Made by a program: the position numbers and the translations under genes
In this document: in pieces, positions 8,056 through 16,405 of the stretch
Layout of the letters: the number at the start of each line of letters is the position of its first letter
Numbering within the stretch: position 1 is the first letter of the stretch
From: an uncultured Atopobium sp.
GTDB lineage: Bacteria > Actinomycetota > Coriobacteriia > Coriobacteriales > Atopobiaceae
Assembly: GCA_916715765.1 (NCBI GenBank)
Contig: CAKAPG010000003.1
Location: forward strand, 1 to 64,000
Direction of reading: 5' to 3'
Length of the DNA: 64,000 nt
The notes under the pieces: generated by a model
The model's database searches: none
Told to the model about the DNA's origin: nothing
The model's input: the letters and a program-made list of their open reading frames with translations, nothing else

Positions 8056-9191
8056 TACGCGACACCACCTTTGCTGGAATTAGCTTCAGCGCTTGCATTG
8101 TCTGTTGCGTCGTCACTAGCTGCAGCTTCGTCATAGTCGTGAGCAATTTCTGCGCCCAGCTCAGCCTCGCAACGCTCAACAGCCACGCGGTGAGAAATCT
8201 CCTCTGGTGCGTTGATGATGGCGTCTTCAAAGAGAGCGCGTATAAACAGCTGTTCGGCAGCCTGGCGAGAAAGTCCTCGAGCTGCAAGGTAATCAAGCTG
8301 CTCAGGGGAGACGGATCCGATGGTAGCTCCGTGGTTACCAGCAACATCGTCCTCATCACAGAGAATAACAGGCATGGTCTTGTTGACAACGTCGTCACCA
8401 AGGATCATGACCGTTTCAATCTCGTTGCCCTGGGCATCCTTTGCACCGCGGACAAGATCGATGGTTGCACGAAGCGTCTTCTTAGCTGCCTCGTTAAGGA
8501 CGCCGGACTCGGTGAGCTGTGCGCGCGTAGAGGTACCACGCATGCGTACCAGGTGGTTAATATCAAGTGTCTCTTCATGAGTGGCGTGATAGCGATTATT
8601 GAGGTCAAGGCGAGCTCGAGCGCCAACTAAGTTAGCGGTGAGTCCAAGACCGATGGTTGATCCACCCAGAGCGTATTGCTTAACGTCAACAGCCGCATCT
8701 TGGTGAATCTCAAGGCCAACACTTTCAAGGTGCTGCTGACCCTCATTGACGCCAAGCGTCTCAATAAGGTGCAGTTTTGCACCAGCCTCAACCACAATGC
8801 GGGTGAGCGCAGCGCTAGTTGGAAGCGCGTCGCCGTCAACATCGCCTGCAATCGTAGCGATAACTACCGTAGCCTCAGCGCCTTCACGTACGATAACGCC
8901 GGTGTTGGCACACTGGTTTTGAACAGCAGAAACAGCAACAACAATAGGTTCTTCTCGCTTGGTATGAGCGGGAACGCTGTAGAAATCGGACTTAAATGCC
9001 TGAGACTCTACGTAGTCAGTAACCTCCTGGCCCATTCCACACTCAATGCGCTCAAAAAGGCGAGGCAGAGGTAGATACACTTTGCCTGCATCAGCGTGAT
9101 TTGGGACAGAAACTGACAGTGAGTTAGCACGTAGACGGTTCCATGTCTGAGCTGCAGGAACGTTGGCGCGATTAATCAAAACGTTATCCAT
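8055..9191 (-). CDS. sufD: SufD component of the SufBCD assembly complex
   Basis: A 378-residue SufB/SufD-family beta-helix protein that pairs with SufB on the SufC ATPase. The family core is visible (HGATIGSVSPEQLDYLAARG, then GLSRQAAEQLFIRALFED). It overlaps sufB by TAATG and sufS by TAATG. The C-terminus has an extra acidic Ala/Ser/Asp tail beyond the family core. Confidence 0.95.
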   Translation of the reverse strand: MDNVLINRANVPAAQTWNRLRANSLSVSVPNHADAGKVYLPLPRLFERIECGMGQEVTDYVESQAFKSDFYSVPAHTKREEPIVVAVSAVQNQCANTGVIVREGAEATVVIATIAGDVDGDALPTSAALTRIVVEAGAKLHLIETLGVNEGQQHLESVGLEIHQDAAVDVKQYALGGSTIGLGLTANLVGARARLDLNNRYHATHEETLDINHLVRMRGTSTRAQLTESGVLNEAAKKTLRATIDLVRGAKDAQGNEIETVMILGDDVVNKTMPVILCDEDDVAGNHGATIGSVSPEQLDYLAARGLSRQAAEQLFIRALFEDAIINAPEEISHRVAVERCEAELGAEIAHDYDEAAASDDATDNASAEANSSKGGVA

Positions 9192-10609
9192 TAGCCAATC
9201 GCTCCTTCCATCTCAAGTTTGATCAGATTGTTCATCTCAACGGCGTACTCCATAGGAAGCTCCTTTGAGACAGGGTTTGCAAATCCGTTGACTACCATGG
9301 TGCGAGCCTCAGCCTCAGAGCAACCGCGGCTCATCAGGTACAAGACAGTGTCGTCAGAAATGCGACCAATAGTTGCCTCGTGGCCAATCTGAGCAGTTGC
9401 ATTGCGGACATCCATCTCTGGGATGGTGTCGGAACGGCTAATGTTATCCAGCATCAGGGACTGACACGAGAATGCCACTCGAGCGTTTTCTGCCTTGCGG
9501 CCAACAGTAACTGCAGAGCGGAAGGTGTTGACGCCACCGTCTTTGGAGATGGACTTGGTATCAACGTTTGCCGAGTTATTGGAGCCGTTGATAATAACTT
9601 TGCAGCCTGTATCCAGGTCTTGTGTAGCGCCTGCAAATGTAATACCGGTGAACTCGCAGTTAGAGGAATCGCCGTTCATGATAGTAGAAGGGTAGAGGTA
9701 GGAAACATGGCTACCAAAAGAGCCCGAGACCCACTCCATCTTTGCGTTGCTGCCAATAATGGCGCGCTTGGTGTTAAGGTTGTACATGTTCTTGGACCAG
9801 TTTTCGATGGTCGAGTAACGCAGACGAGCGCCGTCCTTAACAAAGAGCTCAACAGCTCCTGCATGGAGGTTTGCTGCGTAGTACTTAGGTGCGGAGCAGC
9901 CCTCAATAAAGTGCAGGTCAGCACCTTCCTCAACAATAATAAGTGTGTGCTCAAACTGGCCAGCACCCTGAGCATTCAGTCTGAAGTAACTCTGAAGTGG
10001 GTAGTCCAGAGTGACATTTTTAGGAACATAGACAAAAGAACCGCCAGACCATACGGCATAGTGCAGAGCTGCAAACTTGTGATCTGTTGGAGGGATCAGC
10101 TTGCCAAAGTACTCTTTAACAACAGGCTCCCACTGCGGATCATGCAGAGCATCCTCAATGGTGGTGTAAATAACACCCTGCTCAGCAACTTCCTCGCGCA
10201 TGTTGTGATAGACAATCTCAGAATCGTACTGAGCACCAACGCCGGCAAGGCTTTCTGCCTCTGCCTGCGGAATGCCCAAACGATCAAAGGTATCCCTAAT
10301 ATCTTCAGGTACGTCGTCCCAGCTGTTTGCCTGCTGAGTCTTTGGCGAGACATACGTGGAGATATGGTTCAAATCCAAACCTGCAATAGAAGGTCCCCAG
10401 TTGGTAGCCATCTGGCGCTGGTGATAGGTTTCCAGAGCCGACAACCTCATCTGGAGCATCCACTCGGGCTCTTCTTTTTTCTCGGAAATAGCACGCACAA
10501 TTTCTGGCGTAAGGCCATCATCGTAGCGCTCGTAACCCTCTTCGGACTTGGTGAAGTCGTAGAGCGAGCGGTCTACATCAGCGACCTCAGATCGCTTCTT
10601 CTCGCTCAC
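9191..10609 (-). CDS. sufB: SufB scaffold of the SufBCD complex
   Basis: A 472-residue Fe-S scaffold subunit. Landmarks are FAALHYAVWSGGSFVYVPKN, the core ISRSDTIPEMDVRNATAQIG, GHEATIGRISDD and the conserved C-terminus ELPMEYAVEMNNLIKLEMEG. The start is GTG, overlapping the sufC stop by one base (TAGTG). It is co-transcribed as the second gene of the operon. Confidence 0.96.
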   Translation of the reverse strand: MSEKKRSEVADVDRSLYDFTKSEEGYERYDDGLTPEIVRAISEKKEEPEWMLQMRLSALETYHQRQMATNWGPSIAGLDLNHISTYVSPKTQQANSWDDVPEDIRDTFDRLGIPQAEAESLAGVGAQYDSEIVYHNMREEVAEQGVIYTTIEDALHDPQWEPVVKEYFGKLIPPTDHKFAALHYAVWSGGSFVYVPKNVTLDYPLQSYFRLNAQGAGQFEHTLIIVEEGADLHFIEGCSAPKYYAANLHAGAVELFVKDGARLRYSTIENWSKNMYNLNTKRAIIGSNAKMEWVSGSFGSHVSYLYPSTIMNGDSSNCEFTGITFAGATQDLDTGCKVIINGSNNSANVDTKSISKDGGVNTFRSAVTVGRKAENARVAFSCQSLMLDNISRSDTIPEMDVRNATAQIGHEATIGRISDDTVLYLMSRGCSEAEARTMVVNGFANPVSKELPMEYAVEMNNLIKLEMEGAIG

Positions 10610-11376
10610 TAGTTAGCACCGCCCTCATCAGTCTGGTTCTCAAAACGCTCAAAGCCCTCGTGGTCAATCTGATTGATGAGGTCTGCAGAACCATCTGCTA
10701 CCAGGTGGCCCTTAACCATAACGTGAGTACGGTCAATCTCAAGACGCTCAAGAATGCGGGTATTGTGGGTAATGATGAGCAGCGAGCCGTCGCAGGTCTC
10801 ACGATAGGCCTGAATACCCTTTGAAACAACGGAAAGCGCGTCAACGTCCAAACCTGAATCAGTCTCGTCGAGAATGGCAAGTTTAGGCTGAAGCAACAGA
10901 AGCTGGAGCATCTCAACCTTTTTCTTCTCGCCACCAGAGAAGCCAACGTTAAGCTCACGCATCAAGAATCCCTGGTCAAGCTCAAGCTGATCAGAAATCT
11001 GACCAACACGCTGACGGAACTGACGAGCGGTCATCTTAAGCTCGGGGCGCATCTGTGTAATGGTGCGCAAGAATGAATAAAGAGGAACACCAGGAACCTC
11101 AACAGGCGCCTGATAGGAGAGGAAGATGCCTGCAAGGGAGCGCTTATCTGCAGCAAGCTCAGTTACATCCTCGCCGTTAAAGATAAGGGAACCATCGGTA
11201 ATCTTATAGGTAGGATCACCCATAATGACGCGGCCAAGTGTTGATTTACCTGCGCCGTTAGGTCCCATTAGAACGTGAGCCTGGCCATCACCAATGCTCA
11301 GATCAATTGAATGCAGGATGGATTTCTCCTCGGTACCTGCAGAAATTCCGTTTACACGGAGTAGCTCAGTTGCCAT
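10609..11376 (-). CDS. sufC: SufC ATPase
   Basis: ABC-type ATPase (255 aa) that powers SufBCD-dependent cluster assembly. It has Walker A GPNGAGKSTL, signature FSGGEKKKVEM, Walker B LAILDETDSGLD with the SufC-type Asp-rich end, and the switch His in LIITHNTRIL. ATG 11376 with GGAGAG upstream is preferred over an extended start at 11457. It is the first gene of the operon sufC-sufB-sufD-sufS-sufU-rrf2. The probable promoter is at 11541-11568, giving a leader of about 158 nt. Confidence 0.95.
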   Translation of the reverse strand: MATELLRVNGISAGTEEKSILHSIDLSIGDGQAHVLMGPNGAGKSTLGRVIMGDPTYKITDGSLIFNGEDVTELAADKRSLAGIFLSYQAPVEVPGVPLYSFLRTITQMRPELKMTARQFRQRVGQISDQLELDQGFLMRELNVGFSGGEKKKVEMLQLLLLQPKLAILDETDSGLDVDALSVVSKGIQAYRETCDGSLLIITHNTRILERLEIDRTHVMVKGHLVADGSADLINQIDHEGFERFENQTDEGGAN

Positions 11377-11709
11377 AAATCTCTCTCCAAATATCTCTAC
11401 GTGCAAGCACGTGATACGTTTGTGACTAGCCACTTTGGACAGCTCTAGGGCGAGCAAAACCTTGTGCTAGTGCGGTTTTGTGGCAAAGACAAACGCCAAT
11501 GTCACCGATGTTTTTGTCATACCCCAAAATCCGCTAATTCATACTAAATGGTAGGAATTAAAAAGCAACCCTTACATGAGCACTTTTTCACGTTTCTAGA
11601 AAATAATCGGATTTTTTCATAGGTTTCAAAAGTTATAAAAGCTTTTCTGTGCCAGAGTTGCCGCTCACGGGTAAACTAGAAACATCTATGTTTGCAACAA
11701 GGAGGATTC
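11377..11709. other. Divergent intergenic region between suf and hisS
   Basis: About 333 bp without a gene. It holds the suf promoter candidate on the minus strand and, towards hisS, GGGTAAACT (11669-11677) as an extended -10-like element. No T-box antiterminator was found in front of hisS, and no clear Rrf2-type operator was recognised. Confidence 0.5.
11541..11568 (-). promoter_or_regulatory. Candidate suf operon promoter
   Basis: On the minus strand TTGCTT (11563-11568) and TAGTAT (11541-11546) are separated by 16 bp. The hexamers match the vegetative consensus only partly. Confidence 0.4.
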
Positions 11710-13020
11710 ATGGGTCAGAGAATTCAAGGTACCGAAGATCTTTACGGCGGCTATATGCGCTCTTGGGAGCATATGCAAGATATTGCCCGCCATCTGTTTG
11801 GTACTTACGGTTTTGACCGCATTGAGACTCCTGCACTTGAGCAGGTAGATACCTTTGTTCACGGTATTGGTGAGTCAACCGACGTGGTACGCAAAGAGAT
11901 GTTCCGCGTCTTCTCTGGCGCGCTGCTTGAGGACCTGCTAGCTGCCGGCAATGAGTCCGGTCTTAAGCCTCGTCAGCGCATGGCTATGCGTCCTGAGGGA
12001 ACTGCTGGTGTGGTTCGTGCTGCTGTTGAGCACAATTTTGTGCCACAGGGAGGAACACCCGCAAAGCTTTGGTATGCCGAGGCAATGTTCAGGGGAGAGC
12101 GTCCTCAGAAGGGTCGCCTGCGCCAGTTCCACCAGGTAGGTGTTGAGTGGCTTGGAGCTTCTGATCCAGCTGCCGATGCAGAGTCCATCATCATGTTGAT
12201 GAAGTTTTACGAGCAGATGGGTTTCTCGCCAGCTGATATGAAGCTCATGATTAACTCCATGGGTGATGCGGAGTGCCGTCCTACATATCGCGAGAAGGTC
12301 AAGCAGTTCATTCTTGATCACAAGGATGAGATGTGTGAGGACTGTCTTGAGCGTGCAGAGATCAATCCACTTCGCGCGTTTGACTGCAAAAACGAGAGTT
12401 GTCATGCGGTCATGAAGGACGCTCCGCTGATTTCTGACAACCTGTGTGATGATTGCCGTGCTCACTATGAGCAGGTCAAGGCATATTTGGATGCTGCTGG
12501 TATTTCATACGTTGAGGATCCAACACTTGTTCGTGGTTTGGATTACTATACGCGTACCGTCTTTGAGGTAGAGGTTCCAAACGCTGGTGTTGGCGCCATT
12601 GGCGGTGGCGGTCGTTATGACGGTCTTGTTGAGCTTGAAGGCGGAAAGCCAACTCCAGGTGTTGGATTTGCTGTTGGTTTTGAGCGCATTATGCTTGCGC
12701 TGGAAGCTCTTGGTGTTGCAGCCGAGCCAGCGGCTCCAAGCTGTGTCTATGTAGCTTGCGCAGGTGCTGAGCAGGCTCCTGTTGTATTTGATGCTGTGCT
12801 GGCACTACGTGAGGCTGGCATTAGATGCGAAGCTGATCGTACTGGCCGTTCGCTAAAGGCTCAGTTTAAGCAGGCAGATAAGATGGGTGCAACGCTTTGC
12901 GTGGTCATTGGTCCAGATGAGGTTGAAGCTGGCGCGGTAACTCTTCGTGACATGGAGTCTCACGAGCAGGTACAGGTGCCTGCTGACCAGCTTGTTGCTG
13001 AGGTAAAAGCCAGACTGTAA
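11710..13020 (+). CDS. hisS: Histidyl-tRNA synthetase
   Basis: Class II aminoacyl-tRNA synthetase that charges tRNA-His. Motif 2 is seen in FRGERPQKGRLRQFHQVG, the histidine-binding motifs as LVRGLDYYTRTVFEVE and GGGRYDGL, and motif 3 as VGFAVGFERIMLAL. A C-terminal anticodon-binding domain starts near residue 335. ATG 11710 follows AAGGAGG at ideal spacing; a TTG six codons upstream is rejected. The gene is 436 codons and ends at a terminator (13049-13086). Confidence 0.96.
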   Translation: MGQRIQGTEDLYGGYMRSWEHMQDIARHLFGTYGFDRIETPALEQVDTFVHGIGESTDVVRKEMFRVFSGALLEDLLAAGNESGLKPRQRMAMRPEGTAGVVRAAVEHNFVPQGGTPAKLWYAEAMFRGERPQKGRLRQFHQVGVEWLGASDPAADAESIIMLMKFYEQMGFSPADMKLMINSMGDAECRPTYREKVKQFILDHKDEMCEDCLERAEINPLRAFDCKNESCHAVMKDAPLISDNLCDDCRAHYEQVKAYLDAAGISYVEDPTLVRGLDYYTRTVFEVEVPNAGVGAIGGGGRYDGLVELEGGKPTPGVGFAVGFERIMLALEALGVAAEPAAPSCVYVACAGAEQAPVVFDAVLALREAGIRCEADRTGRSLKAQFKQADKMGATLCVVIGPDEVEAGAVTLRDMESHEQVQVPADQLVAEVKARL

Positions 13021-13048
13021 CGGCTAACGGATTCTAACAGTCAAACGT

Positions 13049-13086
13049 AAACCCTCTCGTGTCTGTGACTCGGGAGGGTTTGTTTT
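13049..13086 (+). terminator. Terminator of hisS
   Basis: AAACCCTC (13049-13056) pairs with GAGGGTTT (13074-13081), followed by TGTTTTG. It lies 28 bp after the stop, between convergent genes. Confidence 0.7.
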
Positions 13087-13087
13087 G

Positions 13088-14521
13088 TTAAGCAACCTTT
13101 ACGGCAGGAAGGTTTGCAGTAGAGTCAGCAGATTCTGAATCCTCTACGCGAGGCCATGAGCAGCTACGGACATCGTCGGAGGTGAGGCCAAGCCAACGAG
13201 CGCGGTGGCCGTCAATCTTAGCTGGGCGGCGATGGAGCCACAGAGAAATTCCCAGAGTCCAAAGAGGCAGCAAATAGAGGAAGCTTGCAGCTAGAAGGCT
13301 CATTGAAGGTGCACCAATTGCAGAGAGTACCGAGATGTTTGAGATGGACCACGGTACCAGAGGAGCAAGAATTACAGCGCTATTCTCGATATCCAAAGCA
13401 AGGGCGCTTGAAGAGTCCTCTGCGTTCTCGCACAAATCGTTTGTCAGCATAATGGCCAAGGTCTGGTTGCAAGAAACCATTGAAGTAAACATGCTGGTAA
13501 TCAGAACGCCAAAGAAAGGTGTGGAGTTATCGGAGAGGTCAGCTACCAGCTGGCACATACGGCGAAGCAGTCCAGTTGTCTGGAAAAGACCAGCGTAGCT
13601 TGAAGAAATGGTTACGATTGTCAAGACATTCATCATGGAGAAGACGCCGCCACCATTAACCATGTTTGCAACGGTAGCTCCTGGAGCGCGAAGGCCAAAG
13701 AGCAGAATGACGGGCAGATCTGCAAGCGGAACGCGCTGGATGGTGACACACAGAATGCAGGCCAGTACCAGGCTGGATGCCATGGTCACAATGACATCAA
13801 CCTTAAGAAGCGAGAAAACAATTACAAGAAGTGCTGGTGTAAGTGAAATCAAAGAAAGCCTAAAGGAACGGCTCAGAAGACCAGTAATATCGGGGATAGT
13901 TCCCGTGTTTGCCATGAAGAAGTCCCAAGCCACGTAGATAACACATGCAGCAATAAAAGGCACCACGCTGGTACGAAGCATGCGGTTAATGTTCTTGGAT
14001 AGATTGGTATCGGTGAGTTGCGAAACAAGGATTGCGCTGGTAGACATGGGTGAGCAACGATCACCAAAGTAGCTACCTGCAAGAACAGCGCCACCAATAA
14101 AGAACTCACTTGCTCCAATTGCCTTACCAATAGACATGCAGATGATACCCATGGTTGCAGCGGTACCAAATGCGGTGCCCAAAAGCATGGACATCATGGT
14201 GCAGAGTAAGAAGGTAGCCAGAATAAAGACAGAAGGAGAAATAAGAGAAGCAGAAATACTGACAATCTCTGGAATGGTTCCAGATGCACGCCATGCCGCA
14301 CTCATAGCACCAACAACAGCAAACAGCGCAATGATTGTTTTAACTTCCCAGACAGACTCAAAGGCTGCTAAAAGAAGCTTTTTTGCAGAGATTTTGCGAG
14401 AGAGTCCGTACCCAAAAAAGAGGAAGAAACCAATGGTCAAAATAGATGTAAGGGGAAAAGATAGGGCTGTACCTACGATGAGCATCACCGCAAAGGCACT
14501 TAGTACTATTAGCTCTACCAT
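13088..14521 (-). CDS. NhaC-family Na+/H+ antiporter
   Basis: An integral membrane antiporter of 477 residues with about eleven or twelve hydrophobic segments. The hallmark NhaC loop GSYFGDRCSPMSTSAILVS is present in the middle, and a second half with VSCNQTLAIML and LVPWSISN completes the fold. The family exchanges sodium for protons, or malate/lactate for ions in some members. The start at 14521 has GGAG 10 nt upstream; a longer form to 14593 would overlap the divergent regulator's promoter. It is divergently arranged with a LysR regulator that probably controls it. The substrate is not certain. Confidence 0.88.
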   Translation of the reverse strand: MVELIVLSAFAVMLIVGTALSFPLTSILTIGFFLFFGYGLSRKISAKKLLLAAFESVWEVKTIIALFAVVGAMSAAWRASGTIPEIVSISASLISPSVFILATFLLCTMMSMLLGTAFGTAATMGIICMSIGKAIGASEFFIGGAVLAGSYFGDRCSPMSTSAILVSQLTDTNLSKNINRMLRTSVVPFIAACVIYVAWDFFMANTGTIPDITGLLSRSFRLSLISLTPALLVIVFSLLKVDVIVTMASSLVLACILCVTIQRVPLADLPVILLFGLRAPGATVANMVNGGGVFSMMNVLTIVTISSSYAGLFQTTGLLRRMCQLVADLSDNSTPFFGVLITSMFTSMVSCNQTLAIMLTNDLCENAEDSSSALALDIENSAVILAPLVPWSISNISVLSAIGAPSMSLLAASFLYLLPLWTLGISLWLHRRPAKIDGHRARWLGLTSDDVRSCSWPRVEDSESADSTANLPAVKVA

Positions 14522-14601
14522 GCATCCACTCCAAACGAATTTCTTATGTAAATAGAGTAGGCAACTAAAAAGTTGAAGTCCAACTGTTTTCAATGGTTAT
14601 A

Positions 14602-14622
14602 ATTACAAGTAATTTTTGTAAT
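14602..14622. promoter_or_regulatory. Dyad operator candidate for the LysR regulator
   Basis: ATTACA-N9-TGTAAT lies between the divergent antiporter and lysR genes, 16 bp before the lysR start. It is an AT-rich interrupted dyad of the kind LysR-type regulators bind. Confidence 0.5.
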
Positions 14623-14637
14623 ACAGTGGGAGCAAAA

Positions 14638-15579
14638 ATGAATTTTCAAACCATGGATTATTTTGTTGCCGTTGCAGAAGAAAAGAGCTTCACCAAGGCT
14701 GCTGAGCGCCTGAGTGTAACGCAGCAAACGCTCTCGGCAAATATTGCGGCAGCAGAAAAAGAACTTGGCTCTAAGCTGCTAGAACGTACGGTCCCGCTGT
14801 CGCTCACGTTTGCGGGAGAAGAGTTCTTGCGCTATGCCCGTAGGTTCCAGGCGCAACGTCGCGCTATGGATCAAGAGTTTCTTGATATTGCAGGCAACGA
14901 ACGAGGTCGCTTGCGTGTTGGCGTCACTGCTACACGAGGTCACATCATCATGCCGCGCTCCATTGCTGCTTTCCAAAAATTGCACCCAAACATTTCCATT
15001 GAGCTTGATGAGGGCGAGAATGACGAGCTGGTTGAGTGGCTCTCTGAAGGTCAGCTTGACTTGATTGTTGCAACGGTTAATTCATCGTCGTATGACCTGG
15101 TTGTTAAAAAGCTATTTGACGAGAAGATCGTTCTGGTTGTTTCTCAAGCGCTTCTTGAGTCTTTGTATGCAGATAAGGTTGACTCGGTTGTCGCGCAAGT
15201 CAAAAAGACGGGAAAGCTCACGGCCTTGGAAGCTTGCCCCTTCTTAACGGTAGGTAAGCGAGACATTGCTGGTAGTTTTGCTCGCCATGCGTTTGCCGCA
15301 TCGGGCATTTCTCCCACTATCAAGGTCATGTCCAGAAACTCCGAGACGCTTTTGGCGCTTGCCATGAGAGGCGTTGGTGCGTGCTTCTTGCCATCTGAGC
15401 TAGTGGCCTCTTCTTACTACGACTTTGAAACGTCTGGTCTTCACATCATTGAGCTGGGAAAAGAGATGTCGTACTCGGTTAGTGTTGCCTGGCGACGCAC
15501 CGACCACGTGTGGAGCACAATCGAGTCATTTGCCCAGGTTCTCTCTGAGCAGCGCTACGTGGTTAAGCGAGGTGAGTAG
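14638..15579 (+). CDS. LysR-family transcriptional regulator
   Basis: A 313-residue regulator with the N-terminal winged helix typical of LysR proteins (FVAVAEEKSFTKAAERLSVT, then TLSANIAAAEKELG). A periplasmic-binding-protein-like effector domain follows from about residue 90 (GRLRVGVTATRG and onwards). ATG 14638 is preceded by GGGAG. It is transcribed away from the NhaC antiporter gene, its probable target, and the intergenic dyad is a likely operator. The effector is unknown. Confidence 0.9.
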   Translation: MNFQTMDYFVAVAEEKSFTKAAERLSVTQQTLSANIAAAEKELGSKLLERTVPLSLTFAGEEFLRYARRFQAQRRAMDQEFLDIAGNERGRLRVGVTATRGHIIMPRSIAAFQKLHPNISIELDEGENDELVEWLSEGQLDLIVATVNSSSYDLVVKKLFDEKIVLVVSQALLESLYADKVDSVVAQVKKTGKLTALEACPFLTVGKRDIAGSFARHAFAASGISPTIKVMSRNSETLLALAMRGVGACFLPSELVASSYYDFETSGLHIIELGKEMSYSVSVAWRRTDHVWSTIESFAQVLSEQRYVVKRGE

Positions 15580-15580
15580 C

Positions 15581-16321
15581 GTGGATGCTCTTCAGTCTGA
15601 CAACAACCTTGAGGTTTTGTATCAGGATGACTATCTACTTGCCGTGAATAAACCAGCGGGAATTATCGTTCATGCGGACGGTACCCATGAGCCCTCGTTA
15701 ACTGAGGTAGTTTGCGAGAAACTCCACGCACTTGTGAGCTCAAGCCAGATAGACCTTTCCCAGGTCCAAGCTCTGAATCGCCTTGATAGAGAGACTACGG
15801 GCATTGTGCTCTTCTCGCTCAAAAAAGAAACACAGGCACAGTTTGACCAGCTTATTGCCTCTAAGGAACTTTCCAAAGAGTATCTGGCAGCTGTTAAGGG
15901 AGTGTTTGAGCCGAATAAACTGCTGATAGATAAGGCAATTGGAAAAGATCGGCATGACGCTCAGAAGATGAGAATCTCAGCCACAGGCAAGCCTTCTCAA
16001 ACGGAGGTGCGCCTCATTAAGGTTGCATCGTCAGCGCAAAGTCAAACTCAAAGCTTGTTGCTGGTCAATTTGCTGACAGGAAGAAAGCATCAAATTAGAG
16101 TGCACCTCTCGTCACTTGGATTTCCCCTGGTAGGAGATGCGCTGTATGGAAGCGTATCTTCTTTGCAGCGAGGAGCAAAAAAGAAGCATAAAGCGCAGCA
16201 GTTAATGCTCCATGCATATCGCGTTGGATTTATTCATCCAGTCACGGGCGCAAAAATTGTGATTAAAACGGATATTCCAGAGCGATTTTCTTATTTTGGT
16301 GTCACCGAGGTGGACTTATAG
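15581..16321 (+). CDS. RluA-family pseudouridine synthase
   Basis: Converts uridines in rRNA or tRNA to pseudouridine. The catalytic motif ALNRLDRETTGIVLFS carries the active Asp, and the RluA C-terminal motif GRKHQIRVHL is present. No S4 domain is seen, and the product is about 246 residues, a short RluA/RluC-like form. The likely start is GTG 15581 with GAGG 8 nt upstream, directly after lysR. The target uridine cannot be assigned. Confidence 0.88.
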   Translation: MDALQSDNNLEVLYQDDYLLAVNKPAGIIVHADGTHEPSLTEVVCEKLHALVSSSQIDLSQVQALNRLDRETTGIVLFSLKKETQAQFDQLIASKELSKEYLAAVKGVFEPNKLLIDKAIGKDRHDAQKMRISATGKPSQTEVRLIKVASSAQSQTQSLLLVNLLTGRKHQIRVHLSSLGFPLVGDALYGSVSSLQRGAKKKHKAQQLMLHAYRVGFIHPVTGAKIVIKTDIPERFSYFGVTEVDL

Positions 16322-16405
16322 TACATACTTTGTGGTAGAGACATACATTCATTTTATGCGGATACGTTACCCAGACGTGCATAAAGTGAACGAGGAGGGG
16401 GAGAA

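Noticed and set aside
9380..10612. 410-codon plus-strand frame over sufB
   Set aside because: Antisense shadow of a clear sufB gene; no domain, and no start signal.
11569..11709. T-box riboswitch before hisS (also checked before aspS and alaS)
   Set aside because: The AGGGTGGNACCGCG antiterminator word is not present in any of the three leaders.
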